Shown here: positions 34,310 to 47,120 of the stretch, piece by piece
How positions within the stretch are numbered: the stretch's first letter is position 1
Layout of the letters: every line of letters begins with the position of its first letter
NCBI GenBank assembly: GCA_023376005.1
Contig: CM042181.1
Coordinates: forward strand, 704,057 to 768,056
From: Doryteuthis pealeii
Taxonomy: Eukaryota > Mollusca > Cephalopoda > Myopsida > Loliginidae
DNA: 64,000 bases
Direction: 5' to 3'
Translations under genes and position numbers: made by a program
Notes under the pieces: generated by a model
Databases searched by the model: none
Told to the model about the DNA's origin: nothing
The model's input: only the letters and a program-made list of their open reading frames with translations

Positions 34310-34830
34310 ACGTCGACTGCATCTTTGCCGAGGGGTAAGATCCCATGGGACCAACTATTGGCCGTGGGTGGCAACCCGTGATGCTTATACCTGAATCGTG
34401 ATGGGTGGTCGGAGGGGCCTTCGACGATCAATCAGCTGGTCACGTAAAGTCCGAACACCTTATATAATAATCCCACCAATATTGCTTCATGGCAAATACT
34501 CCTCACCCTTTTATAACATATGCTAAAAGATAATTGAAGGTCCTCGTGTCCTGGGTAGGACGTTAAACTACAGCTAGTGGTGAGGTTCCAATTCTGGAGC
34601 TCTGGGGAGTGTGGAGTACCCCTTCATTGCCATTACTCCCAGTTCCACTCAGATCATGAGTGGTAATATTTGTTAGGTTCCCATAAATGGGTATCAGTAG
34701 ATAAAAGTGAGTTAAAAAATGTTCAATGACTTTTTAAAATGTTTGATTACCAAACAAAAATAACTAAAACAAAAAAAGTCTTCGGCATAAAATAACCCAA
34801 CAAGGTTTGATATGTCGTAAAATCCAATCG
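34310..34830 (+). repeat. R1 copy, diverged
   Basis: GCCGTGGGTGGCAACCCGTG, GTCCTGGGTAGGACGTTAAA, and GGTTTGATATGTCGTAAAAT. Confidence 0.7.
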
Positions 34831-35155
34831 ACCATAACATTTATTTATTTATTCAGTATTTTGTAGAACGCCCTGTAAATAACGCATTCAGAAGTCATTG
34901 TCCCCGTCTCTAATACGCATTTACTTATATAAATTGGGGGGGGTTCGGGGTTAATACTTATGCCAACGTCTATATGATCCCTAACCCACTTGTGTTACCC
35001 TATCTTTAAAAAAAGGACCCACGTGTCACAATTGCCAGAAAGAACTTTTTTTTTTACCGCCAAAAGCTAGTGGGTATATATAGCACAAATCCCAACTACC
35101 TGTTATAGCATCTGTTCATAACAGGACGTATCATCTTTGTATAGTTCCCATCCAA
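34831..35155. other. No recognised gene
   Basis: AT-rich spacer with a TATATATAG string near 35075 and no other landmark. Confidence 0.5.
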
Positions 35156-35276
35156 TTTTTTTTCTTAAATCCACTTTATAAGGAATTTTGAATCTTTCCA
35201 TTTCTACCTGTACTATTGTAAATCAATGGTCCCCTCTCAACAGAAAAAAGTAGACGGCATATGCATATAATTTATT

Positions 35277-35435
35277 GAAGCACCCGCTTAGGAATCGCAA
35301 GGTTCTTGGTTCGATAGCTGTCCCTGTCAATTCTACGTATGAGTAGCAGATTGGGTAATCCAATCTGTGCGTAAAGGAGATAGACTCCCTCGCTGTTTGG
35401 CTGATACTGACAACCGGCCACTCGGCTAACTTATT
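35277..35435 (+). mobile_element. 5'-truncated SINE between R3 copies
   Basis: CTTAGGAATCGCAAGGTTCT, TTGGTTCGATAG B box, TATGAGTAGCAGA, and GACTCCCTCGCTGTTTGGCT. Confidence 0.7.
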
Positions 35436-35669
35436 TATAACCCCCCCCCCCAACTATTTTTTCTCAAATCCACATTACATGGAATTCTTAAATTTTTCAC
35501 CTACTTGTACTACTATGAATGAATGGTCCCTCACAAACAGAAAAGCGGTAGACGGCATATGCACTTAATTAAATGAAGGTCACACAGGTTAAACAAGGAA
35601 ATCTACAGTTAACACGCTTGTATATTTCCCGCGTGGTTAGCTGAGGTCATGGACTCGTCCATCTGTTCA

Positions 35670-36235
35670 AAGAATGCACCGACTGCACCTCTGCAGAGGG
35701 GTAAGACTCCCCCCCAATGGGGCTACCTGTTGGCCGTGAGTGGCGACCCGTGATGCTTAAGGTTAGAACCCTGATAGATGAGTAGTTCATGACTTGCAAT
35801 ACTCCACTTTGGTCCTATCTTGGTCTAGACGGGCGGTCAGAGAGGCCCCCTCCGATTAATCGGCTGGTCACGTCAATCCCTAGCACCTATGATTTTCCCA
35901 ACCCTATTGCCCTTATGGCAAGCCGCAACCCCTTTTTATCATATAGGTGCTAGAAGGCGGTGGCTGCGGGTCTACATGTCCTGGGAATGACGTTAAACTC
36001 TATCTGATGGTGAGGTTCCAGGTTTGGGGAATGTGGAGCACCCCCTTCATCACCATTGCTCCCTGGTCCCCTCTGACCCGGAGTGGTAGTACCTGTTAGG
36101 GTCCCATCTATGGGTTAAATAGAAAAACATGAGTTGATAAACAAAATTGTATTATGCATTAAGAATGAATTTATTTCACAACTTTGTCGGCATTAAATGA
36201 CCCGGGGTTGATATGCGTAAAACAAACCAAACATG
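35670..36235 (+). repeat. R1 copy, near full length
   Basis: CACCTCTGCAGAGGGGTAAG through GGCTACCTGTTGGCCGTGAG to TTGATATGCGTAAAACAAAC. Confidence 0.85.
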
Positions 36236-36960
36236 AACGAGGCTGTTTGCATTTCACATAGTGTTAATACCACTAGGAAAGGTATGAATCCATGTATTCT
36301 CCCTCCAAAGAATGGATAGATAGTAGAGCCAACTAGGCTCTTTAACTTTGATTGGGCAACCCGTCTGGGAGAAGGAAAATTCTGAATGAAAACGTGTTAA
36401 ATTCCGCTTAAGAAATTGACCTTTTGTCACATCCTACACGTGTGGAGTTAGTATATATGTATATGTATGTCTCATCTTTTTTTTTTTTATTTTTTTTATT
36501 TTTTTTTATTATCGTATATATTAATCAAAGAAAATATTGTATAAAAAATATCTAGCTAAAAATGACAACATATTTCGGTTTCAATTTTTTAAAATTGAAA
36601 ATGTTTGAATTACAAATTGTCGTCATTCTTATTAATTGATGGATCTAACAGAAATAATATCCACTTTGGGTTTTTGAGAAAACTTGTTGTTGTTGTGCTG
36701 GGTCATTGAGGTCAATAAGTTAAATCGTGAGACATCAAGGAAATGCTAAATTAGTAATTTGTTTCTGCTTCAGAAAAGAAATTATTATACATACGATCCT
36801 CCATACAAAAAAAAATAGTGCACACGTCAAGATGCGATAACTATGTCAACAAAGATGAAGAATTTACGGGAATTTACTTTTAAATGCAAAAACTTAGGTT
36901 TTACGTAAGAATTTTTTCTTTTTTTATAACACATAAACTTGGAATTTTTCTTTATATTAA
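36236..36960. other. No recognised gene
   Basis: AT-rich, T-run containing spacer. No terminal repeats or coding homology noticed. Confidence 0.5.
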
Positions 36961-37094
36961 ACGTAATTTAAAACATTAATTCTTAAATTCTCCACCACCT
37001 CTACCTGTACTATTATGAATGAATGGTCCCCAAACAGAAAACGAGTAGACGTCATACACACCTAATTAAACGCAGCCTCCTGAGTTTAAGGAAC

Positions 37095-37268
37095 TCCCTC
37101 GCCAACTCAGCGTATGAGTAGCACAGGGATCTGTGCGGTAAATGAGATGATGGTAGGTGTCGCGCTCCACCTCAGACGCAAAAACAATCTCCTTTGTCTA
37201 GCGCTAGTGAAAAGGGGATAGACTCCCTCGCTGATTGGCTGATACCGACATAAGACCGCCCCGACTTT
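37095..37268 (+). mobile_element. 5'-truncated SINE
   Basis: Starts at CCTCGCCAACTCAGCGTATG and keeps the body and tail (GACTCCCTCGCTGATTGGCT). The tRNA-like head is missing. Confidence 0.8.
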
Positions 37269-37308
37269 TTTTCTTTTTTTTTTTATATATACTTATAGTT
37301 CTCATCTA

Positions 37309-37339
<31 letters not shown>

Positions 37340-37459
37340 CACACTACATGTAATTTTAAAATTTCCTACATCTGCTTCTACTATTCTGAATGAATGGCCG
37401 CCCCCCCCCCCCAATAGAAAACAAGTAGATGCCATATGCAACTGATTAAATGAATTTTT

Positions 37460-37600
37460 TTACAGGTTAACCTAGGCGCCCCTTTTGAGGGGGGGGGAAT
37501 GTCGACAGGATCAACCCATTTTTGCACCCGCCACCCATGAGTTTCAGTTCGTGTGTGGTCCCACATCAATAGGGCCTTGTGCTAACCTGTACACATGGGG
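37460..37600 (+). repeat. R2 partial copy
   Basis: GGCGCCCC..GAGGGGG and GTGGTCCCACATCAATAGGG correspond to the R2 3' half. Confidence 0.6.
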
Positions 37601-37854
37601 CCATTAATCCGTTCCCGTTTCCCTACGCACCAGAAAAAAAAAACACTTTTTTAAAAAATGTTTTATTTTTTATTTTTTTTTTTTTAATTCTCAATTTTTT
37701 TATTTTAATTTTTTCAATAAAACAAAATCACTGTATTTTTATAAATACTTAATTACAATTTTAAGTGCTGTTTTTTTTTTTTTTTTACACATATATATAA
37801 AGGCCAGTTGTGTGTATATGTGTGTCCGGAGGAAAACTTCGAAAATAAAACAAG

Positions 37855-37856
<2 letters not shown>

Positions 37857-37914
<58 letters not shown>

Positions 37915-37925
37915 TATATATATTA
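37857..37925. repeat. (AT)n microsatellite
   Basis: About 70 bp of TA repeats with one interruption. A single inverted copy of the 2.8-kb minisatellite unit lies just left (37786-37830). 37625-37790 and 37930-38220 are T-rich spacer without genes. Confidence 0.95.
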
Positions 37926-38220
37926 AATATCACCAGTGCTTGGTTTTTTGACTAAAAATAATAGATTTGATTTAAATTCGTGAAGACGATTAAAAAAAAA
38001 AAAAAAATTAAATGATAACTGCATGGATTTTTTTTTTTCATTTAATATTTTAGATAGTAGACATTAACATATCTTTTCAGAGTAACTGGATCAATACAAG
38101 GTCTATTTTTTTTTTTTTTTTTTTTTTTTTTACATAGAGATTTAAATGGGGCATACCACGAGGATTTAACTCACGATTCAGTAATAATAGATCTACGGGA
38201 CTAAATTAAAAAATCTCTCT

Positions 38221-38252
38221 CTACCCAGGCGACGCCGGGTAGCTGCTTCTAG
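38221..38252 (+). mobile_element. 3' terminus of a second Helitron family (candidate)
   Basis: CTACCC-GGCG-A-CGCC-GGGTAG stem (one bulged A) followed 10 nt later by CTAG and then T. Hairpin plus CTRR inserted before T is the Helitron 3' signature. The matching 5' end was not located. Confidence 0.5.
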
Positions 38253-38499
38253 TTATTTATACATTTTTCTTTGGTGTAGTGAACTTATCAACATAAATAT
38301 ATCTGAAGCTCGCTCCTATGTCAGATTTATAGCTCGCAATGTAAAAGCAAAACGGTCGACAGCGGAAGCTCGTAACTCAAAGCTCGTAAGTCAAGATGCC
38401 ACTGTATTTCTACCATTTGATGCCTAGAGAAATACTTGAGAAAGTGATTTATGGCGTGGACACTTAAAAATCGAAGCCAAAGAATACTAAAACATTGAT

Positions 38500-38580
38500 A
38501 TAGTGGCGCTCGTGGTGTAACGGATACTGTCGACAAGGCGACCCGAGTTCAAATCTGAGAAAAGGCTGTTTCAAAATAGT
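38500..38580 (+). other. tRNA-like segment
   Basis: GGCGCTCGTGGTGTAACGG and GACCCGAGTTCAAATCTG resemble A and B boxes, spaced as in a tRNA-derived SINE. No clean cloverleaf. 38580-39000 is A/T-rich with no gene. Confidence 0.4.
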
Positions 38581-39115
38581 TCATTTAAAAAAAATAATAA
38601 TAATAATAATGATGGCGTCCTCTCGAAAGGCAAGCTTCTGAAATAAAGAGGAAGTTCCAGTCACTTACTTTTTTTTTTTCCTTTGTTGACCCCCCCCCCT
38701 AAAAAAAAAGAAAGAACCTGGAACCTATCCGTCCTAAACATTATATTGAACAAGACCTCCTGAAATTGCTCCTCTGAATTTTGTGTATAACCAGTTTCCA
38801 CCTACACCATTGATCCGTTCATGACACTTTACACACATGTTAAGCTAATATTCAGGAATAGAGCTGGCTAATAGAATTTCAATAAAATTCAATAACTGTT
38901 GTGGATATCTTTACAGGGGGGGGGGAAGAAAAGATGTTTCAATGTCCTTTAACTGTTCACTATAATTCTGTAATGTTTTATTTATAGCGTAATATTGGAC
39001 CTTACTTAGGCTATACTGACGGTCGGAGAGGTCCCCTCCGATCAAGCGATTGGTCACGTTAAGCCATAGCACCTATATGATTGTCCAAACATTTTTTATC
39101 ATATACTAGCAAATA

Positions 39116-39692
39116 TATGCACCCTCCGGATGCAAGTATTTAAGTTTTAATATAATAAAATATATATTAAATTAGAAAGGCTAATTAAACTAAATAAGAA
39201 TGTAGATAAAAAGATTTGGAACAGAGGGTGTATGATTGAAAAATAGAACAACTTTGAAGCTAACTCTTCCATCATTTTCCATTACTCCAGTCTTTCATTG
39301 GTAAATTTTCCTAATTTAACTATTTAGTGAAAATAGGAAGTAAAGAATAATATTAGTTAATTCTTCTTGTTAAGGGATTTCTTTTTAAGATTTATCCCCG
39401 AGATTTTTGCTCATATTCAATAAGATAAAACCAAACAATTAGAAATCAATAATACGAAGCATATATTTATTAAGATCAAATTTCAAATATCAATATGCAA
39501 ATTAGCCTTCCCATTCATACTGTAAACCACTATTTTGTTGTTTATATAAATACAATTGTATGTTATTAGTATGTAGATATGGTCAACAATTAATAATGTA
39601 AAACAATTTTATTAATAATTGAGGTTTAAATAAAAAATAAAATCATGGAGAATGTGATGTAAATAACAAAGGGAATTGTGACTTGTATAGTA
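39116..39692 (-). mobile_element. Helitron, 5' end missing
   Basis: CTAG plus hairpin GCACCC-TCC-GGATGC (one mismatch) at left. The body runs to an AT microsatellite where the TC end should be. Confidence 0.8.
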
Positions 39693-39702
39693 ATAACAAC
39701 AA

Positions 39703-39741
<39 letters not shown>

Positions 39742-39742
<1 letters not shown>

Positions 39743-40361
39743 TAGCAAATATATGCACCCTCCGGGTGCAAGTATTTAAGTTTAAATGTAATAAAATATT
39801 AGATTAAATCAGAAAGGCTAATGAAACTAATTAAGAATTCAGATAAAAAGATTTGAAACGGAGGGGGTATAATCGTAAAATAGAACAACTGAAACTTACT
39901 CTTTCATCACTTCCGTTTTTCAATGCTAAATTTTCCTAATTTAACTATTTAGTTAAAATAGGAAGTAAAGAATAAAATTACAGTTATTTCTTCTTGTTAA
40001 TGAATTTCTTTTAGGATTTATTGAAGAGATTTTTACTCATATTCATTAAGATAAAACCAAACAATTAGAAATCAATAATACCAAGCACATTTTTATTAAA
40101 ATCATTTTTTTAAATATCAATATGCAAATTAGCTATACGTTTACACTGAAAACTGGTATTTTGTTGTATATATAAATACAATTGCATGTTATTAGTATTT
40201 AGATAAGGCCAACAGTATTAATAATGTCAAACAGTTTTATTATTAATTGAGGTTTAAATAGAATCATGGAGAATGTGACGGAAATAACTAAGGGAATTGT
40301 GACTTGAGTAGTAATATAGTTTCGGTTACAGACAGAAAAACACACAATCTCCATTATAATA

Positions 40362-40364
<3 letters not shown>
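39742..40364 (-). mobile_element. Helitron, complete non-autonomous
   Basis: CTAG at 39742, GCACCC-TCC-GGGTGC hairpin, and minus-strand start TCTTATTATAATGGAGATTG at 40364. It sits between (AT)n runs at both ends. Confidence 0.9.
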
Positions 40365-40407
<43 letters not shown>

Positions 40408-40592
40408 TAATACAACAAAAAAACACCCTCCGGGCGATGTAAAAATAGATTTTTGAAGCATATTGCCTGAGGATGTAAAAAATTCAATGTCAGCGAGTTT
40501 GTACCCTAAGTAAGTAAGGATTAAAAAATAAAACAATTTGAAATGTAAACTTTAAATATGTATTAAAATAAAACAAACTATATATAGATATA

Positions 40593-41061
40593 CAGGGTGT
40601 TCCAAAAGAAACAGTGCAGAGGAATATGTAACCCAAAGAAACAAAAACTATTTATTTTAAGTGAGTTTTTGAGCGCCTCAAGAGCAGTTTGTTGTAACAT
40701 TCTGTAAGACTGTTCTGTACTTTTGGGCGGCCACTTTTGGTTTGTCTTGAACAACTTATTGCACAAAGGAAACACAATCGATGCGGCAAACGTTCTGCAC
40801 CAAATTTTTCTTGAAATGACTCTTGCACTTCTTTTGTGTATTTGCCACCATCTCGGTAAATATCCTTTCTTGTAAGGTAAGCACCATTTCAAGGGTCCTG
40901 AACTAATATAAATATCTAAAATTTGATAAAATTATCTAAATATAATATTTAAAATCTTAAAACATTTTCAACTATAAATATCCTTTCTTGTGTTCAGTGC
41001 ACTGTTTCTTTATGTATACCTATGAAAATGTTCAGTGCACTGTTTCTTTTGGAACACCCTG
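40593..41061 (-). mobile_element. Internally deleted mariner element
   Basis: Inverted ends CAGGGTGTTCCAAAAGAAAC and GTTTCTTTTGGAACACCCTG with TA on both sides. Inside, the minus strand keeps transposase N-terminal fragments (KYTKEVQESFQEKFGAE, RLPHR, SGRPKVQNSLTE in broken frames). A partial duplicate of the right terminus lies at 40997-41015. The catalytic domain is gone. Confidence 0.85.
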
Positions 41062-41780
41062 TATAATACCAGTCATGTATTTATTAAAACTTGTTTTAAA
41101 AAACAATGAGGACTGTCTAATGTTGCATGTTCAAATTTTGAGTGTATTTATTCTGTTATGACGATTTTGGGTAATGTGACATAAGCAGTTACGTAGTTTT
41201 TGTTACAGACAAAAACCGGAAGCTAATCTCCATTATTTGTATATATATATATATATATAGTCATCCACAGACACGTGTTTCGTCTTATCAAGTCTCTTCA
41301 GTGTGGCTAGACATGTTGTGAGCTACCTACAGCCGGGTTAGAAATTCGATCGTTTCAACAGCAGTCGGACAGCTTACCCTTTCGGCTATCATCACCCACA
41401 GAATGTGAAGGGGATTTTAACTGTTTTAATACACACATCTGTATGCATGTAAGTAAAGACCGTCATAGAGTGCTCCATCCCTTTTCATAGGAGAGCGTTG
41501 CGTTTACGCTTTAGCTGGCGGTCATCAGCGAGATCCTCTTCAAAGTGCCCAACCCTAGGGGGAAGGGGAAATCAGTTTTTGATCTAGTGACTATGGCGGA
41601 CACACCAAATGTTGGATTTTACGGCATGTCAACCCTTGCCGAAAACATTTTGTTTTACTTATTCTTGATGGTTAATCAATTTTAAACCCGATTTTAAACA
41701 CTTTTTTAAGAATCCATTTGTTCTATTTAATCGATATTTAATTAATTATGTATAAAGATAAATATTATAATTATTGTAGA
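41062..41780. other. Mixed repeat remnants, no gene
   Basis: 41190-41237 resembles the Helitron 5' end region. 41260-41420 resembles the segment at 61770-61900 (CCACAGACACGTGTTTCG and variants). 41610-41660 is an R1-like tail in minus orientation. Confidence 0.5.
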
Positions 41781-41782
41781 TA

Positions 41783-42900
41783 CTAGCAAATATATGCACC
41801 CTCCGGGTGCACGTATTTAAGTTTTAATGTTTTTAATTAGAAAGTCTAATAAGAATGCAGATAAAAAGATTTGAAACAGAGTGGGGTTATAATATAAAAA
41901 TAGAAATGAAACTTACTCTTCCATCACTACCGTCTTTCATTGCTGAATTTTACTTATTAACTATTTAGTTAAATTAGGAAATAAAGAATAAAAATGACAG
42001 TTATTTTTTATTGTTAATGGATTTCATTTAAGATTCATTGGAGAGATTTTGCTTATATTCATTAAAATAAACCAAACAATTAGAAATCAATAATACTAAG
42101 CACATATTTAATAAAATCACATTTTTAATATCAATATGCAAATTAGCCTTCCCGTTCACACTGCAAACCGCTATTTTTTGTATATATAAATACAATAGCA
42201 TGTTATTAGTATGTAGATATGGTCAACAGTGGCTTCGGCCTCTGGACCATTGATATAATTAACAGCGTCGATATCCCCCAGGCAACACCTGCCCCCTCGA
42301 TTAAAGGGACAGGGCTGGGTTATTTGCCCAGTGCCTGAGGCGCCCCCCTTGAGGGGAATGCCGACGGGATCGACGCAATTTTTCACCTGCCACTCCACGA
42401 ACGTTAATAGGGACGCCTGACCCGTACAGTGGGGTACGCGGTAAATAATAGATATGGTCAACAGTGGCTTCGGCCTCTGGACCATTGATATAATTAACAG
42501 CGTCGATCCCAGGGGGCCATCCCCCCAGGCAACACCTGCCCCCTCGATTTAAAGGGACAGGGCTGGGTTTATTGCCCAGTGCCTGAGGCGCCCCCCTTGA
42601 GGGGGAATGCCGACGGGATCAACGCAATTTTTCACCTGCCACTCCATGAGCTTCGGCTTGTGGGTGGTCCCACGTTAATAGGGACTTTGTGCCTGACCCG
42701 TACAAGTGGGGTACGCGGTAAATATCATGTAGATATGGACAACACTAATAAAAAGATGAAGCAATTTTATTAATAATTGAGGTTTAAATATAAATAAAAT
42801 CATGAAGAATGTGATTAAAATAATTATGTTAATTGTGACCCGATTAGTAATATAGTTTCGGTTACAGAGAGAAAAACACACAATCTCCATTATAATAAGA
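41783..42900 (-). mobile_element. Helitron with two tandem R2 inserts
   Basis: CTAG at 41783 and TC end at 42900. R2 is present twice (42226-42447 and 42468-42725), each preceded by AGATATGGTCAACAGT. Confidence 0.85.
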
Positions 42901-43194
42901 TATTACATAATTTAAAATTGTTACCATAAAGTGTTTGCTTTGAACTTTATTACTTCAAGAAACAAAGTAAAAATATGCAAATAGTTAGCTATTGATAAGA
43001 TTTATTGGACACGTAAAAAGATTCTTATGTTATTATTTCAAATCGTATCTTCCTAGGATTTTTCTTAATTTGGAATCTCTTGAATATAATACGGGGTTAA
43101 ATGTTAATTTCCAATTTCCAGATAGATTCCCACCTTCAAGCGTGGTTTCGGAGCTTTAAAGAATCGATCTGATGCGACACATATTTTATATATA

Positions 43195-43846
43195 CTAGCA
43201 AATATATGCACCCTCCGGGTGCAAGTATTTAAGTTTTTATGTAATAAAATATTGTATTAAATTAGAAAGGCTAATGAAACTAAATAAGAATACAGATAAA
43301 AAGATTTGAAACAGAGGGAGTATAATAAAAGATTTGAAACAGAGGGAGTATAATAAAAAATGGAACAACTGAAACTTACTCTTCCATCACTCTCGTCTTT
43401 CATTGTTATTTTTTCTAATTTAAGTATTTAGTTATAAGAGGAAGTAAAGAATAAAATGACAGTTATTTTATCTTGTTAATGGATTTCATTTAAGATTCAT
43501 TGAAGAGATGTTTGCTTATATTCATTAAAATAAAACCAGTTAGAAATCAATAATACTAAGCACATATTTATTAAATTCGATTTTGTAATATTAATATGCA
43601 AATTAGCCTTCCCGTTCACACTGTAAACCGCTATTTTGTTGTATATATAAATATAATTGCATGTTATCAGTACGTAGACATAGGTAACAGTATTAATAAT
43701 GTAAGACAATTTTTATTAATAATTGAGGTTTAGATAAAAATAAAATCATGGAGAATGTGATGTAAATAACTAAGGGAATTGTGACTTGAGTAGGAATATA
43801 GTTTCGGTTACAGACAGAAAAACACACAATCTCCATTATAATAAGA
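43195..43846 (-). mobile_element. Helitron (duplicated as 44886-45535)
   Basis: CTAG and hairpin at left, TC end at 43846. It contains a short internal duplication of GATTTGAAACAGAGGGAGTA. A further decayed Helitron starts at 43856 with CTAA. Confidence 0.85.
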
Positions 43847-44885
43847 TTATAATGACTAACAAATATATACATATCCGGGTGCATGTATTTAAGTTTTAAT
43901 GTAATAAAATATTATATTGTATTAGAAAGGCTAATGAAACTAAATAAGAAAGCAGACAAAAAGATTTTAAACAGAGCGGGATAATAATTTTTTTTAATAG
44001 AACAATGGAAACTCCCATCTTTCATTGCTAAATTTTTCTATTTATTTAAAATAGGAAGTAAAGAATAAAATTACATTTATTTCTTTTTCTTAATCGATTT
44101 TTAAAAATATTTACCCCCGAGATTTTTGCTCATATACATTAACATAAAAACTTAACAGTGGACCTGGGACTTATTGCGATGAAGGGGTACTCCACACTCC
44201 CAGAGCTCGATAATTGAAACTTCGCCATTAGATATAGTAACGTCATACTTGGGATAAGACCCTCATCCATCGCCTTCTAGCACATATATGATAGAAAAGG
44301 ATTGTGTGTTAGCCCAAGTATAAGGTATTAGGTTGGGACAAGCTTTATAGGTGTCGAGAGAGTCCACGTTAATAGGGACTTTGTGCCTGACCCGTACAAG
44401 TGGGGTACGCGTAAATATCATGTAGATATGGACAACACTAATAAAAAGATGAAGCAATTTTATTAATAATTGAGGTTTAAATAAAATAAAATCATGAAGA
44501 ATGTGATTAAAATAATTATGTTAATTGTGACCCGATTAGTAATATAGTTTCGGTTACAGAGAGAAAAACACACAATCTCCATTATAATAAGATATTACAT
44601 AATTTAAAATTGTTACCATAAAGTGTTGCTTTGAACTTTATTACTTCAAGAAACAAAGTAAAAAATATGCAAATAGTTAGCTATTGATAAGCTTTATTGG
44701 ACACGTAAAAAGATTCTTATGTTATTATTTCAAATCGTATCTTCCTAGGATTTTTCTTAATTTGGAATCTCTTGAATATAATACGGGGTTAAATGTTAAT
44801 TTCCAATTTCCAGATAGATTCCCACCTTCAAGCGTGGTTTCGGAGCTTAAAGAATCGATCTGATGCGACACATATTTTATATATA

Positions 44886-45535
44886 CTAGCAAATATATGC
44901 ACCCTCCGGGTGCAAGTATTTAAGTTTTATGTAATAAAAATATTGTATTAAATTAGAAAGGCTAATGAAACTAAATAAGAATACAGATAAAAGATTTGAA
45001 ACAGAGGGAGTATAAAAAATTTGAAACAGAGGGAGTATAATAAAAAATGGAACAACTGAAACTACTCTTCCATCACTCTCGTCTTTCATTGTATTTTTTT
45101 CTAATTTAAGTATTTAGTTATAAGAGGAAGTAAAGAATAAAATGACAGTTATTTTATCTTGTTAATGGATTTCATTTAAGATTCATTGAAGAGATGTTTG
45201 CTTATATTCATTAAAATAAAACCAGTTAGAAATCAATAATACTAAGCACATATTTATTAAATTCGATTTTGTAATATTAATATGCAAATTAGCCTTCCCG
45301 TTCACACTGTAAACCGCTATTTTGTTGTATATATAAATATAATTGCATGTTATCAGTACGTAGACATAGGTAACAGTATTAATAATGTAAGACAATTTTT
45401 ATTAATAATTGAGGTTTAGATAAAAATAAAATCATGGAGAATGTGATGTAAATAACTAAGGGAATTGTGACTTGAGTAGNGAATATAGTTTCGGGTTCCA
45501 GATCAGAAAAACACAACAACTCCATTATAAATAGA
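44886..45535 (-). mobile_element. Helitron, second copy within the tandem duplication
   Basis: Same element as 43195-43846 with small indels. The end near 45535 is disturbed beside the N. A decayed follower begins near 45542. Confidence 0.8.
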
Positions 45536-45839
45536 TTATAATGATTAACAATATATACATATCCGGGTGCATGTATTTAAGTTTTAATGTAATAAATATT
45601 ATATTGTATTAGAAAGGCTAATGAAACTAAATAAGAAAGCAGACAAAAAGATTTTAAACAGAGCGGGATAATAATTTTTTTTAATAGAACAATGGAAACT
45701 CCCATCTTTCATTGCTAAATTTTTCTATTTAGTTAAAATAGGAAGTAAAGAATAAAATTACATTTATTTCTTTTTCTTAATCGATTTTTAAAAATATTTA
45801 CCCCCGAGATTTTTGCTCATATACATTAACATAAAAACT

Positions 45840-46335
45840 TAACAGTGGACCTGGGACTTATTGCGATGAAGGGGTACTCCACACTCCCCAGAGCTCGATA
45901 ATTGAAACTTCGCCATTAGATATAGTAACGTCATACTTGGGATAAGACCCTCATCCATCGCCTTCTAGCACATATATGATAGAAAGGATTGGGTGTTAGC
46001 CATATAAGGGTAATAGGTTTGGGACAAGCATATAGGTGTCAGGGCTTAATGTGACCAGCCGATTGATCCTAGGAGCATCTCCGACCGCCCGTCTAGCCTA
46101 ACTAAGTTCAAAGGGGTGTGTTGCATGTCATGTTCAGCCACAAGGATTCCGTCCTTAAGAGTCAAGGGTCAAAACTCACGGCGAACAGGTGGCCATATTG
46201 GGGTGATTTTTCACCTCTACAGTCGGCGTATTCTGCAGCCTACACCGGCCGAGTGGTATTGATTTCGCTTACTTCGTTGAATGGAATATAAAAATTCGTG
46301 GGTTATTTAACGCCAAAGCCCTCCTTGTAGAAGAA
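45840..46335 (-). repeat. R1 remnants, minus strand
   Basis: GACCTGGGACTTATTGCGAT, GACGTTA-type and CACCTATAT phrases in reverse orientation, then CGACCGCCCGTCTAG. The 44150-44340 piece is its duplicated partner. Confidence 0.6.
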
Positions 46336-46339
46336 CAGT

Positions 46340-46620
46340 AGTGGTACTATCTAAACCATAGCTGGGAATCTGAGGGTTTTCCAATGATATTAATCCGAAA
46401 TTTGGGAGACTGGAGACCAACTTTAAGAAAGTCTAGAAAGGAACAAGTCATTGTGTCCCGATTACGCATTAGTCACACAAAACTAACGCACTCCTATCTA
46501 CTCAAACAAGAACAACAACCACAATGTGAAACATGTCAAACACCTTTGACTGTTAAACACTTATTCCTGGAATGCAGGTTTTTTGCTCACATCAGGAACC
46601 GTTATTTTGTTGCAGATTAA
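46340..46620 (+). pseudogene. I/Jockey-type non-LTR retrotransposon C-terminal fragment
   Basis: Reads SRKEQVIVSRLRISHTKLTH, SYLLKQEQQPQCETCQTPL, TVKHLFLECRFF. This is the RLRIGHT-xLTHSYLL..C..C..LTVxHxLLEC pattern found after the RNase H domain of these elements. It is open to 46620 but lacks any upstream RT. Confidence 0.8.
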
Positions 46621-47120
46621 CTATAGTTTCAATTCTTTTGGCGCGAAAAGAAATTCAAATAGACAAAGGAATTGAGAAACAAAGGATGTTCCAGACAGAA
46701 GTCTGGATCGAACAAAGAGGAAGAGTGAGTAAGATCTGAGGCTTACTGCTGACCGGGTCAAACGAACTGTCCGGAAAAACAGCAATAGCAGGATGACAAA
46801 GGACTTTCTATTGACTGGTGACAAATCTAGGATTGCAGGTCACGCAGTACAGTTCCGGTGTAATTTGAATAGACCAGGGCATGCTGGGTAAAAGTGAAAA
46901 AGTGACGGTTAGACGGAGAGTTCAGCAGTTGAGATTTGGCAGCTACTAACTTCAGTCACTCCCGTCGACTCTCCGAAGAAGAGACCTGTTATAACTACGG
47001 TTCATTTCACCACTCATTCAAGCCGGCGCTATCACGTCTCCCACCTCCTTTCATCCACGCCAACCGAGGAAGGAAAATAAAGTCCAGCTTTTTTTTGTAT
47101 ACCTGCGTTGTTTTTTTAAT
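46621..47120 (+). other. Retroelement 3' or LTR-like sequence
   Basis: Ends with GGAAGGAAAATAAAGTCCAG near 47085, resembling the polyA region of the LTRs at 19.8 and 22.2 kb. No defined termini. Confidence 0.3.

Larger units (their letters stand above)
42671..46050 (+). repeat. 1,694-bp tandem duplication containing an N
   Basis: Copy A starts at CACGTTAATAGGGACTTTGT (42671) and copy B at the same string (44365). Both run through Helitron pieces to the GGACAAGC phrase. Differences are mostly one-base indels in homopolymers. The only N in the window is at 45480 in copy B, next to an indel-rich patch. Confidence 0.85.

Noticed and set aside
44886..45535. Counting the duplicated Helitrons as independent insertions
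   Set aside because: They lie within the 1,694-bp tandem duplication, so they reflect one insertion event (or an assembly duplicate).
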